A stretch of DNA of 13,528 bases from Fidelibacterota bacterium (GCA_002704685.1 PAHD01000029.1:71579-85106); one strand, 5' to 3'. Numbered from the stretch's first letter, positions 1 to 8,529 are shown. Notes: generated by a model from the letters alone, not told the origin. A program made the numbers and translations.

Positions 1-540
1 TATGAAAAAGAATCTTTTTTTGATGCATTAGAATTAGAAGAAAAAAGATTAAAAAGTAGCAGTAGTTTTTTTTTATCACATTATAGTTACTTGAAACGAG
101 GGAACTATTACCAGCAAATTATTGATTTTAAAAATATATTTCCAAAATCTAAGTTTTTATTTTTAAAATATGAAGATTTTAAAAATATTAAAAAACAAAG
201 AAAATTTATAAGTATGATTTATGATTTTTTAAATTTAAAAATGCAGAATAATCTCAACTTTTCAATTCACGAAAATAAATCTGGTTTGATGCGTTTTGAA
301 TTTGTAAGAGATTTAACTCATACTGATAATAATATAAGAAACTTTATTAAAAATCTTATCCCATCTGAATATATAAGGTTTAAAATTTTAACATTTATAA
401 ATAATTTAAATAAGATGAATGGTGATAAAGAAAAATTAAATTATAGATTACTTAAAAACAAATATATTAAATGGAATAATGAACAAACAGATTTATTATC
501 AAAAATATGTGATTTGGATGTTAATGATTGGAAAATATGA
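1..540 (+). CDS. Sulfotransferase, C-terminal part (5' end outside window)
   Basis: The reading frame is open from the first base and ends at TGA 538-540, so this is the last 179 codons of a gene that begins upstream. A TTG at base 91 could be taken as a start, but the in-frame codons before it continue the family pattern, so it is unlikely to be real. Fragment residues about 26-60 follow the usual PAPS-dependent sulfotransferase layout: a SHYSYLKRGNYYQQI segment (the 'RGxY..Q' stretch), then FPKSKFLFLKYEDF, where the family has its L.L.YEDL strand. The C-terminus, with LSKICDLDVNDW, matches the family's closing 'L....G.DLS.W' helix. The P-loop-like 5'-phosphosulfate site should lie in the missing N-terminal half. 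Such enzymes move sulfate from PAPS to a hydroxyl, here presumably on a sugar, given the glycosyltransferases downstream. The acceptor cannot be told. Confidence 0.75.
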   Translation, partial: YEKESFFDALELEEKRLKSSSSFFLSHYSYLKRGNYYQQIIDFKNIFPKSKFLFLKYEDFKNIKKQRKFISMIYDFLNLKMQNNLNFSIHENKSGLMRFEFVRDLTHTDNNIRNFIKNLIPSEYIRFKILTFINNLNKMNGDKEKLNYRLLKNKYIKWNNEQTDLLSKICDLDVNDWKI

Positions 541-1376
541 AGTTAACTTCACCTTTAATTGTTACTGGAATGCATAGAAGTGGAACAACACTTTTAGTGA
601 AAATTCTTGAAAAAAATGGTGTTTTTTTTGGTGCTTACCAAGATAATAATAGTGAGTCAATATTTTTTCAAAGATTAAACAGATGGCTTATATCTTTTAA
701 TAATTCATATTGGGATAATCCAAAATCATTTGATACTTTAGATAATATTAACCTTGATTTTTTAATTTCAAAGTGTAATAGAACAATTCAAAATAAAATA
801 TTAACTTTATACTATTTTGGATTGAAAAATATTTTTTTAAATAATAGTTTTTCTTCTTATGATTTGCCATGGGGTTGGAAAGATCCACTGAATACATTCA
901 CCCTAGATATATGGTCTAAAATTTTCCCTTGTATTTCTATCATTAACATAGTGAGAAATCCAATTGACGTATCATGTAGTTTAATTAATAGACAAAGTAA
1001 AATGAAATCTCACGATTTGAAAAGTTTAAAAAAATATTTTAACTCTCTAGTTCCTATTTTATCTATAAACAAAGGAGCTGTTTTTAGATCATTTGAAATC
1101 AATACAATAGATGATTGTTTGATCTTATATAAAAAATATCAAGATAAAATTAAACTGAATAATTTAAAAAATATTAAGCAGATAAATATAAAATATGAAG
1201 ATCTTGTAAATAATACAGAAGATGAATTAATTAAAATATATAGTTTTTGTGGAATTAATAATTTTAATTTGAAGCAAGATTCAAAATTAATTGATAAAAA
1301 TATTGCTAATAAATACAATAATTTAGATATCTCTTTTGATAGTAAGCTGTTAGACCTAATTTCTTATGATAAATAA
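537..1376 (+). CDS. Sulfotransferase (Sulfotransfer_3-like)
   Basis: A 279-residue cytosolic PAPS-dependent sulfotransferase, full length for the family. The 5'-phosphosulfate-binding loop is at residues 11-20 (GMHRSGTTLL). A WGWKDP signature is at 112-117. The 3'-phosphate-binding motif VRNPIDVSCS is at 139-148, with Arg140 and Ser148 as the expected ligands. An IKYEDL strand lies near residue 220. I chose ATG 537, which overlaps the previous TGA as ATGA; a TTG at 528 would only add MEN. The gene overlaps the next one by 11 bases. It differs from the preceding sulfotransferase fragment in the parts that can be compared, so the two probably sulfate different positions or acceptors. That, and the placement in surface-glycan synthesis, is inference from the neighbours. 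Confidence in the enzyme class is high; substrate is unknown. Confidence 0.85.
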   Translation: MKLTSPLIVTGMHRSGTTLLVKILEKNGVFFGAYQDNNSESIFFQRLNRWLISFNNSYWDNPKSFDTLDNINLDFLISKCNRTIQNKILTLYYFGLKNIFLNNSFSSYDLPWGWKDPLNTFTLDIWSKIFPCISIINIVRNPIDVSCSLINRQSKMKSHDLKSLKKYFNSLVPILSINKGAVFRSFEINTIDDCLILYKKYQDKIKLNNLKNIKQINIKYEDLVNNTEDELIKIYSFCGINNFNLKQDSKLIDKNIANKYNNLDISFDSKLLDLISYDK

Positions 1377-2235
1377 TTATAATTCATGTTCAATAATTAC
1401 TGTAAATTACAATTCATTTTTATACACGAAGAACTTAATAAAAAATTTAGAATATATAAGCACTAAAAACTTTAACTTATTCATTATTGATAATTTCTCA
1501 GACGATAATTCTTATCAAAAAATTTTCAATTTATTAAAATTTTCATCAAAAAATATTTTCTTTTTAGAAGATAATAAAATTTTAGAATCATTTAAGAAAA
1601 ATAATATTTTTTTAATTAGATTAAAATCTAACTATGGCTATTCTGCTGCTGTTAATATTCCACTAAATATGAATGATAAAATATATTTAAGTAAGTTTTT
1701 TTGGATAATTAATAATGATGTTGAAATTGAAGTAAATACTTTAGATATTTTGAAAAAAGAATACATTCTAAATTCAATTACAACACCAATGGTTTACGAT
1801 TTAAATAATAAAAATAATATTCAATCTTTAGGGTGCACAATAAATTCACTATTATTGACAACAAAAAATTTAAAAAATCTTAATAATTTTAATAAAATTG
1901 ATTTTATATCAGGTGTATCTCTTTTTTTTGATAAAAATGTTTTAAGAATAAATGGCAATTTACCTGAAGAATATTTTATGTATTATGAAGATGTAGATTG
2001 GTGCAAAAAAGCTACTGATAATGATATTAAATTAATAATTAATACAAACACTAAAATTTTCCATAAAAAAAATAATAATGTTGATTTCAAGCTTAAATTT
2101 TTTTCTATTTTAAATAGGTTGAGATTCTGTTCAAAGTTTCATCCTTATAAAATACCTTTAGTGCTTATATATAGTATTTTTGGTTTAATATATCATTTCA
2201 CAAAATATTTACTTAATTTTAAAAATGTTAAATAA
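1366..2235 (+). CDS. Family 2 glycosyltransferase (rhamnosyltransferase-like)
   Basis: A 289-residue GT-A-fold glycosyltransferase of the GT2 type. It starts with the nucleotide-binding strand SIITVNYNS (residues 9-17) and has Asp42 in FIIDNFSDDN. SNYGYSAAVN matches the family's 'N.G.a.g.N' segment. The metal-binding DXD equivalent is NNDVE at 116-120, and the catalytic-base region YYEDVDWC lies at 206-213 (the 'E(D)xDW' motif common in WbbL-like rhamnosyltransferases). The last 40 or so residues are hydrophobic and may sit on the membrane. It would add a sugar from a nucleotide donor to a lipid-linked glycan on the cytoplasmic side. The donor sugar cannot be read from sequence; rhamnose is only the commonest precedent for this subgroup. 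It overlaps both neighbours by 11 bases, which points to tight co-translation. Confidence 0.85.
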   Translation: MINNYNSCSIITVNYNSFLYTKNLIKNLEYISTKNFNLFIIDNFSDDNSYQKIFNLLKFSSKNIFFLEDNKILESFKKNNIFLIRLKSNYGYSAAVNIPLNMNDKIYLSKFFWIINNDVEIEVNTLDILKKEYILNSITTPMVYDLNNKNNIQSLGCTINSLLLTTKNLKNLNNFNKIDFISGVSLFFDKNVLRINGNLPEEYFMYYEDVDWCKKATDNDIKLIINTNTKIFHKKNNNVDFKLKFFSILNRLRFCSKFHPYKIPLVLIYSIFGLIYHFTKYLLNFKNVK

Positions 2236-3460
2236 ATTTGTTTATATATCAATTATTTTATGTATTTCTCTAATTGGAGCTGATAGAATTAATTTAATGA
2301 GTCAAGCATTTGAATTCTTTGTTTTTACTCCTTATTTACTATTAAGCTTATTAATTTTATTTACTTTGTTTTTATTCAATAGAGATTATTTTGATTTTAA
2401 ATGGTTATTAAATAATAATATATTTTTATTATTTTTTTTAATATACATAGTTACATGTATTATAAGTATTTTTTTTTCAATTGATATTTATATTTCAATA
2501 AAAAGATTTATACTATTAATATATCTTTTATTATCTTCGATTATAATTCAATCTTACTTTAAAAATAATCAGGAATTGTTGAAAGTTTTAATTAAGTCAT
2601 CATTATTAGGATCTTTTATTTTTTTTATATTTAATTTTCTTTTATTATTAAATTGGTTTTCTGATTTTGATTTTTCGAATTCCTATATAAATCTTGAACC
2701 AGATAAGCTTGCATATTTTTTACCAAGATTAGGGGGATATTCAATGGACTCTAATAGGGGAGGTATCATACTATTCTTCTTCACTTTTGTTTTATTTTTT
2801 TTTGGCAATAAAAACAAACTTAATTCATCTATTATAATTCTAAATATACTGTTCTTGTTTCTTAGTTTTTCAAGAACTATTTATTTATTATTAATAATGG
2901 TTTTTCTTTTTCAACTTTTAATTAGTGAAAAAGAAATAAAAAAAAATATGCTAAAGAAAATCTTTTATAGTTTGATATTTTTTTTATTAATAATAGGATT
3001 TTTAACATTTAATCAACATATTAACTTATATTTAGCTTTTCAGGAAAGAATAGATATATTTGAAATTTCACGTTTTTCATCGGCTGGAATTCATTTAAAA
3101 TTAATTTTAGAAGGATTTGCAAAAGCATTTAACGATTTTAAAATATTATTTTTTGGTTCAGGTTTTGGAACATCATTTCTATTGATCAAAGGATATTATT
3201 GGAGTGGTATTAAATATGGTAATTATCATTCATTATATATTACGACATTAGTTGAGTGTGGGATTTTCAATACAATATCAATGTTTATAATATCTTTTTT
3301 ACTACCTTTTATAATTGATTATAAAAATCATATTTTCACTTTACTTTTTGGTTTATTGTTTTTTAATATTTTTTATCAATTAATTATGGAACCAGTTTTT
3401 TGGTTTTCAATTTTATTATTTTATAAGTTTAATTTTAGTGAATTAAAAAATGAAAAATAA
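2225..3460 (+). CDS. O-antigen ligase / polymerase-like membrane protein (Wzy_C type)
   Basis: A 411-residue polytopic inner-membrane protein with about ten to twelve hydrophobic segments, including residues 4-18, 29-51, 65-86, 88-111, 120-144, 178-194, 201-234, 243-262 and three or so near the C-terminus. A long polar loop (about 263-340) is the expected periplasmic loop of WaaL/Wzy-like proteins. It carries GSGFGTS and NYHSLYITTLVECG, with His335 matching the 'HN.yL....e.G' signature. SFSRTIYLL (Arg217) matches the conserved SR at a membrane edge. Such proteins polymerise O-antigen or capsule units, or ligate a finished glycan from undecaprenyl diphosphate to an acceptor. Sequence alone does not separate polymerase from ligase. 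Neighbouring glycosyltransferases and sulfotransferases support a role in surface polysaccharide. Overlaps of 11 bases occur at both ends. Confidence 0.75.
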   Translation: MLNKFVYISIILCISLIGADRINLMSQAFEFFVFTPYLLLSLLILFTLFLFNRDYFDFKWLLNNNIFLLFFLIYIVTCIISIFFSIDIYISIKRFILLIYLLLSSIIIQSYFKNNQELLKVLIKSSLLGSFIFFIFNFLLLLNWFSDFDFSNSYINLEPDKLAYFLPRLGGYSMDSNRGGIILFFFTFVLFFFGNKNKLNSSIIILNILFLFLSFSRTIYLLLIMVFLFQLLISEKEIKKNMLKKIFYSLIFFLLIIGFLTFNQHINLYLAFQERIDIFEISRFSSAGIHLKLILEGFAKAFNDFKILFFGSGFGTSFLLIKGYYWSGIKYGNYHSLYITTLVECGIFNTISMFIISFLLPFIIDYKNHIFTLLFGLLFFNIFYQLIMEPVFWFSILLFYKFNFSELKNEK

Positions 3461-4511
3461 CATTGTTATTGATATTAGAATGTTAAAAAATTCAGGTATA
3501 AGTAATTATATCCAAAACATAGTGCCAAATGTAGTAAATCACTTTAAAAATACTAACTTTATAATTCTTACTGCATCTGATAGTGATTATAAATATATTA
3601 TTAATAAAATTTACAGTAATAATTATAAAATTCTTAAAATCAATTCTCAAGTTTATAGTTTTTTTGAGCAGATTGAAATAGTTTTAAAATTAAAATTTTA
3701 TAAAATTAATTTATATTGGGCTCCAAACTATAATATTCCAATTTTTCTAAATGCAAATTTTTTAATTACAATACATGATTTATGGCACTTAATTGATAAA
3801 TCATGGAATAGATTTTATAGAAGGCTATATTCTAAAATAATGTTTTTTGTAATTAGTAAAAAGAATTCTAGCATTATAGCAGTTTCAAATTTCACTAAAA
3901 ATGAAATTATTTCTAATACTAAAATAAAGAATAATATTTCAGTAATTAAGCATGGAATAGAAAGACATTGGATTTCAACAAAGTCTTTTAAGAAAAATAA
4001 AGATATTCTATTTGTTGGAAATATAAGAAATCACAAAAACATTAAGTTGCTTATTGATACATTTATTAACTTGAATCTAAAGTCTATTAGTTTGATATTA
4101 ATAGGCCAAAATAATAATTATTTAGATGAAACCAAATATTTAAATAAAAATATTAAATTTATTAAAGAAATTAGTCGAAAAAGATTAATCGATTACTATA
4201 ATAACGCTAGATTACTTATACTTCCCTCTATATATGAAGGATTTGGCTTTACACCACTTGAAGCAATGTCTTGTGAATGTCCTGTTTTATTGTCAGATAT
4301 AGAGCCTTTAAAAGAAATTTGTGGAAATGGAGCGTATTATTTTGATTTAAAAAATAGTAAAGATTTAAAAAATAAAATTTTACTTTTAATTAATAATGAA
4401 AGTTTGTGTGATGAGCTTATAGATAATGGTAAATTAAATATAAAGAAGTATAGCTGGGAAAAAACATCCAATGAAACTATAAAAAAAATTGATAAACTAT
4501 TAGTAAGTTAA
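3450..4511 (+). CDS. Family 4 glycosyltransferase (GT-B fold)
   Basis: A 353-residue cytosolic glycosyltransferase of the GT4 (Glycos_transf_1) type. The N-terminal domain opens with IVIDIRMLKNSGISNY, which resembles the glycine-containing acceptor loop of mannosyltransferase-like GT4 enzymes, followed by LITIHDLWHL and SSIIAVSNFTKNEI. The C-terminal domain starts near ILFVGNIRNHKN and has the E-x7-E motif in EGFGFTPLEAM, with Glu263 and Glu271 binding the nucleotide sugar. VLLSDIEPLKEICGNGAYYF follows, as is typical of the family. Length and domain order are complete. It would extend the same lipid-linked glycan as the GT2 enzyme upstream. The donor is unknown, although mannose is a frequent one in this subgroup. 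This is the last glycan gene of the cluster; only 39 bases separate it from serS, and I see no terminator there. Confidence 0.85.
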   Translation: MKNNIVIDIRMLKNSGISNYIQNIVPNVVNHFKNTNFIILTASDSDYKYIINKIYSNNYKILKINSQVYSFFEQIEIVLKLKFYKINLYWAPNYNIPIFLNANFLITIHDLWHLIDKSWNRFYRRLYSKIMFFVISKKNSSIIAVSNFTKNEIISNTKIKNNISVIKHGIERHWISTKSFKKNKDILFVGNIRNHKNIKLLIDTFINLNLKSISLILIGQNNNYLDETKYLNKNIKFIKEISRKRLIDYYNNARLLILPSIYEGFGFTPLEAMSCECPVLLSDIEPLKEICGNGAYYFDLKNSKDLKNKILLLINNESLCDELIDNGKLNIKKYSWEKTSNETIKKIDKLLVS

Positions 4512-4533
4512 AATGCTAATTTTAAATAATTTA

Positions 4534-4539
4534 TATAAT
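4534..4539 (+). promoter_or_regulatory. Possible -10 box upstream of serS
   Basis: A perfect TATAAT lies in the 39-base gap between the glycan cluster and serS, ending 11 bases before the serS ATG. It would give a very short 5' leader. No convincing -35 element or Bacteroidota-type TTG partner is visible at the right distance, and such hexamers arise often by chance in this A+T-rich DNA. The serS gene could equally be read through from upstream, because no terminator is seen in the gap. Confidence 0.2.
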
Positions 4540-4550
4540 TTAGAAATTTT

Positions 4551-5807
4551 ATGCTAAGTTTAAAATATATAACTGAAAACACTGAACTTGTAAAAGAAAG
4601 TATTCAACATAAAAAATGTGATGTTAACATTAGTGATGTTTTATCTTTAGATAAGAGTCGAAAATCTATTATTAATAAAGTAGAAAAACTTAAAGCCAAT
4701 AGAAATAATTTAAATAAAGAAATATCAAAAAGTAGAAACGATAAATCTAATTTTTCAAATACTTTAATTAATGATATGAAGAAAATTTCTAAAGAAATTA
4801 AAGAATTAGATAAAGAACTTGATGTTATTAAAAATAAATTAAATAATAAATTACTTTATATACCTAATATCATTCATAGTTCTTGTCCAAGAGGCACTGT
4901 AGATGATAATGTTGTCATTAAAGAATGGGGAGAAAAGCCTAAATTTACATTTGATATAAAAGATCATAAGGATTTATGCGAAATAAATAATTTAGTTGAT
5001 TTCAAAAGAGCTGCAAATATTTCTGGTTCTGGATTTCCTCTTTACACAAATTTAGGTGCTAAATTGGAAAGAGGCCTTATTAATTTTATGCTTGATATTC
5101 ATTCTAAAAGCGGATATGTAGAATTATTTCCTCCTTTTTTAGTTAATACAAATTCACCTAAAACTACAGGTAATCTACCAAAATTTTCTGAAGATATGTA
5201 TTTTATTGATAATGATAATTTATATTGTATTCCTACTGCAGAGGTACCAGTTACTAATATGTATATAAATGAAACTTTGAACGAAGATAATTTGCCTAGA
5301 AAATATGTTGCTTACAGTGCATGTTTTAGAAGAGAAGCTGGTAGTTATGGTAAAGATACTAAAGGCCTATTAAGATTGCACCAATTTAATAAGGTAGAAT
5401 TAGTAAAATTTGTAAAGCCTGAAGAATCTTATAATGAATTAGAATTATTATTAATTGATGCAGAAAAAATATTACAAAAATTGAATTTGCATTATAGAGT
5501 TATTAGCCTTGCCTCAGGTGATTTATCATTTTCAGCTGCAAAATGTTACGATATAGAAGTTTGGTCTCCATATGAAAATAAATACTTAGAAGTGTCTAGT
5601 TGCTCAAATTTTGAATCATTTCAATCAACAAGGGGCAACATTAAGTTTCGAAATAAAAAAACAAATAAATTAGAGTTTCTTCATACTTTAAATGGTTCTG
5701 GATTAGCTACTCCTAGATTGATGGTAGCTTTATTAGAAACTTTTCAAGATGAAAATGGTAATATAAAAATTCCGTCAATTTTAAATCAATATATGAATTA
5801 TGAATAA
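4551..5807 (+). CDS. serS: Serine--tRNA ligase
   Basis: SerRS charges tRNA-Ser (and tRNA-Sec where present) with serine in the cytosol through a seryl-adenylate. Its 418 residues match the usual bacterial length. Residues 1 to about 105 form the charged antiparallel coiled-coil arm that grips the long variable arm of tRNA-Ser. The class II catalytic core follows: the TAE serine-binding loop (Thr229-Glu231), motif 2 beginning FRREAGSYGKDTKGL at 259, with Arg260 and Glu262, then LHQFNKVE, and motif 3 NGSGLATPRLMVALLE from 381, with Arg389. The start MLSLKYITENTELVKES fits the family N-terminus (normally 'MLDLK.IR.N...V'). No Shine-Dalgarno sequence precedes it, only A/T. Its end overlaps the following murein-enzyme gene by eight bases. 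This is a core gene and marks the edge of the glycan cluster. Confidence 0.97.
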   Translation: MLSLKYITENTELVKESIQHKKCDVNISDVLSLDKSRKSIINKVEKLKANRNNLNKEISKSRNDKSNFSNTLINDMKKISKEIKELDKELDVIKNKLNNKLLYIPNIIHSSCPRGTVDDNVVIKEWGEKPKFTFDIKDHKDLCEINNLVDFKRAANISGSGFPLYTNLGAKLERGLINFMLDIHSKSGYVELFPPFLVNTNSPKTTGNLPKFSEDMYFIDNDNLYCIPTAEVPVTNMYINETLNEDNLPRKYVAYSACFRREAGSYGKDTKGLLRLHQFNKVELVKFVKPEESYNELELLLIDAEKILQKLNLHYRVISLASGDLSFSAAKCYDIEVWSPYENKYLEVSSCSNFESFQSTRGNIKFRNKKTNKLEFLHTLNGSGLATPRLMVALLETFQDENGNIKIPSILNQYMNYE

Positions 5808-7386
5808 TATAAAATATTTTTCATTTATACTTTTATCTTTTGTTTATTTACAAGATTTAGATACAACTAACTCATTGGATTTTACATATGAGCCTTTATC
5901 TGCAAGTGATTCACTTGAATTCCAAGAAAATAATTTGTTTGAACAATTATTAAATGAATCAAAATTATTCTATGCTGATGCTATAATATCTGATTTGAAA
6001 GGAGATACTCTTAACACTCTATATTATTTTGATAATTTATTTAAAGCCTTGGCTCAACTAGAAGAAATAAGTAAAAATGTTCCAGAAATTGCAAAAGTAA
6101 AGTATCAAAATATATTGTCAGCTTCTATTGAGTATTATGATAATAAAGTAAGTTCTGTTGATCATACCAAGTCTGGCTTATCAACCGCTGTATTTAAAGA
6201 TAAACTTGAAGAGTATATTTATAATCAAAATCTGTATGATATAATTGATATTGAAGAAACAGTCGAGATAATAGAGGGACATGTACCAATTACATATAAT
6301 AAGCAGGTAGCAAGTATAATTAAGTATTATCAGAATCAAGGTAGACCATATATTAAGCAATGGTTGAATAGGGAAGATAAATTCAAGGAGATTATCTTAC
6401 CTATTTTAAAAGAAGAGGGTTTACCTCCAGAGATATTTTATGTTGCAATGGTTGAAAGTGGATTAAAAACTGATGCGAAATCTTATGCCTCTGCTGTTGG
6501 ACCTTGGCAGTTTATTGCAAGTACAGCAAAATCTTTTGATCTTGAAAAAAATTACTATATTGATGAACGTAGAGATATTGAAAAATCAACAAGAGCTGCT
6601 GCTAAATATCTTAAAAGATTGCATAAACAATTTGGTGATTGGTATTTGGCTTTTGCTGCATATAATTGTGGCGAAACAAGGGTCCAAAGACATATTAATT
6701 ATTTCAATACAAGAAATTTTTGGGAATTGAAAAATTTACCCAAGGAAACTCAAAATTATATACCTAGTATATTAGCCATTATATTTATTTCAAAGAATCC
6801 AGAGAAATACAATTTTAAAGTTAATCCAGACCCTCATTTTGAATGGGAAACCATTGAAATAAATAAATCTGTTAAAATTAAAGATATTGCTAAGTGTAGT
6901 GGTATAAGTCAAAAAATTTTGAAGCAATATAATTCAGAACTTTTAAGAGATATTGTTTACGTTAATGGTAATAAACCTTACATGTTTAAAATGCCTATAG
7001 GATATAATCCTGATTTTGACTCTCTTTTTGCTTTAATTCCTGAGTCTAAATCTGAAGGTACATATATTATTAGTCATAAAGTTAAATCTGGTGAAAGCTA
7101 TTGGCTTTTAGCAACTAGACATAATACAACAATTACTGCTATATGTGAATTAAACAATTTAGATAGAAATAAACCTTTAAGAATGGGAAAAATTATTAAA
7201 ATTCCTGTTGGTGATAAATCTAAATATAAAAAACAACTTACCAAGCATATTTATAAAGTTAAAAGAGGTGATTCTCTAAGTAGAATTGCTGTTAAATATA
7301 AAATTAAAGTATCAAAAATTAAAAAATGGAATAATCTTAAAAGTGATTTCATTAAGATTGGTCAAAAGCTTATTATTTATAAATGA
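5800..7386 (+). CDS. mltD: MltD-type lytic transglycosylase with LysM repeats
   Basis: A 528-residue envelope enzyme that cleaves the MurNAc-GlcNAc bond of peptidoglycan to form 1,6-anhydro ends. A short hydrophobic N-terminus (FSFILLSFVYL) is the probable export signal; there is no lipobox cysteine, unlike E. coli MltD. Residues about 60-180 are a helical family-specific region. The SLT domain (about 195-320) has catalytic Glu219 in VESGL, GPWQF at 234-238, AYNCGE at 287-292 and a YIP motif soon after. A degenerate LysM-like segment lies at about 345-400, followed by two clear LysM modules at about 426-470 (HKVKSGES) and 483-527 (YKVKRGDSLSRIA), which bind glycan strands. The gene overlaps serS by eight bases and sppA by four (ATGA). 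It probably remodels the cell wall during growth or division. The symbol is used for the family, as orthology was not tested. Confidence 0.9.
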   Translation: MNNIKYFSFILLSFVYLQDLDTTNSLDFTYEPLSASDSLEFQENNLFEQLLNESKLFYADAIISDLKGDTLNTLYYFDNLFKALAQLEEISKNVPEIAKVKYQNILSASIEYYDNKVSSVDHTKSGLSTAVFKDKLEEYIYNQNLYDIIDIEETVEIIEGHVPITYNKQVASIIKYYQNQGRPYIKQWLNREDKFKEIILPILKEEGLPPEIFYVAMVESGLKTDAKSYASAVGPWQFIASTAKSFDLEKNYYIDERRDIEKSTRAAAKYLKRLHKQFGDWYLAFAAYNCGETRVQRHINYFNTRNFWELKNLPKETQNYIPSILAIIFISKNPEKYNFKVNPDPHFEWETIEINKSVKIKDIAKCSGISQKILKQYNSELLRDIVYVNGNKPYMFKMPIGYNPDFDSLFALIPESKSEGTYIISHKVKSGESYWLLATRHNTTITAICELNNLDRNKPLRMGKIIKIPVGDKSKYKKQLTKHIYKVKRGDSLSRIAVKYKIKVSKIKKWNNLKSDFIKIGQKLIIYK

Positions 7387-8228
7387 TTAATTATTTAAAA
7401 AAAATAAAAAAGAAGTATTATGTTTTATTATTATTATTTCTATTAATACTGTTCCTTCCATCAAAAAATATCAAAAATAATAGTATTGCAGTTGTTAATA
7501 TTCAAGGAGTTATTTTAGAATCAAAAAAAATCATAAAAGCATTAGATAAGTTTAGTAAAGATGATAATATCAAAGCTATAGTTCTTAGAATAAATAGTCC
7601 TGGTGGTAGTGTTGCTCCTAGTCAAGAAATTTTCCATAAGGTTAATGATATAAAATCTTCAAAAGTAAAACCAATAATTACTTCTGTTGGTAATGTTGCC
7701 GCTTCTGGAGGATATTATATTGCAATAGGATCTGATGTTATAGTTGCAAATTCAGGTTCAATTGTAGGGTCAATTGGTGTAATTATGAGTTATCCAATTG
7801 CTGAAAAATTTCTAGATAATATTGGAATAAATTTTAATACATATAAAAGTGGAGAATTTAAAGATTCAGGAAGTCCTTATAGACAAAACACAGAAAATGA
7901 TGATGAATATTTTAATGAAGTTGTATCTGACTTGCATTCTCAATTTACAAAAGAAGTATCTGTTCATCGAAACATTGATTTAAAGTACTTAAATAATTAT
8001 TCAAAAGGTCAAATTTTTACCGGAAATAAAGCTTATAGTATTGGTTTAATTGATACAGTTGGGACTTTTGAAGATGCTTTGAATATATCAAAGAATTTAG
8101 CTAATATATCGGGTGATTTGGATATTGTATATCCAGATTATGAAAAATATAGTTTTTTAAATGAATTCATTAGTTTTTATAATTTGACTTTTAAAAATTA
8201 TCTATTACCAATGTTTTTAATGAATTAG
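7383..8228 (+). CDS. sppA: Signal peptide peptidase SppA, short (36 kDa-type) form
   Basis: A 281-residue membrane-anchored serine protease of the S49 family, which degrades leftover signal peptides and other membrane-embedded peptides. One transmembrane segment lies at residues 12-26 (a Leu-rich stretch), preceded by a Lys-rich cytoplasmic tip, so the catalytic domain faces the periplasm. Visible family motifs are RINSPGGSVAPSQEI, VAASGGYYIA with nucleophile Ser108, and YKSGEFKDSGSPYR with general base Lys155. The Ser-Lys spacing is close to that of the short Bacillus-type SppA. GQIFTGNKAYSIGLID is the usual C-terminal motif. The protein has one protease domain rather than the duplicated form of E. 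coli (about 618 residues). It starts within the stop of the lytic transglycosylase gene (ATGA) and is followed seven bases later by the HU gene. Confidence 0.92.
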   Translation: MINYLKKIKKKYYVLLLLFLLILFLPSKNIKNNSIAVVNIQGVILESKKIIKALDKFSKDDNIKAIVLRINSPGGSVAPSQEIFHKVNDIKSSKVKPIITSVGNVAASGGYYIAIGSDVIVANSGSIVGSIGVIMSYPIAEKFLDNIGINFNTYKSGEFKDSGSPYRQNTENDDEYFNEVVSDLHSQFTKEVSVHRNIDLKYLNNYSKGQIFTGNKAYSIGLIDTVGTFEDALNISKNLANISGDLDIVYPDYEKYSFLNEFISFYNLTFKNYLLPMFLMN

Positions 8229-8235
8229 TAATTTT

Positions 8236-8529
8236 ATGACAAAAATTGAGATAATTAAAAAAATATCTATTGAGACAGGCTTTACAAATGTTGAAGTTGA
8301 ACTTTTTTTGGATAGTTTTATAAACTCTGTCAAATCATCCTTATCGAAAGGTGATAGAGTTGATATAAGAGGATTTGGTAGTTTTGTAATTAAAAAAAGA
8401 AAAGCAAGAAAAGCTCGAAATCCATTAACTAACCAAATTGTTAGCTTGGATGAAAGATATATACCTTTTTTTAAAGTATCAAAAATTTTGAAAGAGTATG
8501 TTAATAAAACAATAATAAGAGGATTTTAA
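8236..8529 (+). CDS. HU/IHF-family DNA-binding protein
   Basis: A 97-residue nucleoid protein of the HU/IHF family, which binds as a dimer and bends DNA. Family marks are the N-terminal helices (TKIEIIKKISIETGFTNVEV), the RGFGSF turn at 45-50, a basic beta-arm (VIKKRKARKARNP) with the intercalating Pro63 in ARNPLTNQ, and the FKVSKILKEYVN closing helix. Whether it acts as a general HU or an IHF-like subunit cannot be decided from one sequence; the family name is safest. The start ATG is preceded by AATTTT with no Shine-Dalgarno sequence. It lies seven bases after sppA and three bases before the 31-codon basic-protein gene, so they are probably cotranscribed up to the terminator at 8654-8692. 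Confidence 0.95.
   Translation: MTKIEIIKKISIETGFTNVEVELFLDSFINSVKSSLSKGDRVDIRGFGSFVIKKRKARKARNPLTNQIVSLDERYIPFFKVSKILKEYVNKTIIRGF

Noticed and set aside
528..536. TTG 528 as the start of the second sulfotransferase
   Set aside because: ATG 537 gives an ATGA overlap with the previous stop and places the phosphosulfate loop at the usual distance from the N-terminus.
91..540. A separate 149-residue gene starting at TTG 91
   Set aside because: The frame is open to base 1 and the residues before 91 continue the sulfotransferase pattern, so this is the tail of a longer gene.
4512..4550. A terminator or small RNA between the GT4 gene and serS
   Set aside because: Only weak A/T inverted matches exist, with no GC-rich stem or T tract after a hairpin.
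6473..6730. An 85-codon reading frame on the + strand inside the lytic transglycosylase gene
   Set aside because: It lies wholly in another frame of the SLT domain, whose motifs are intact, and its product shows no family features.
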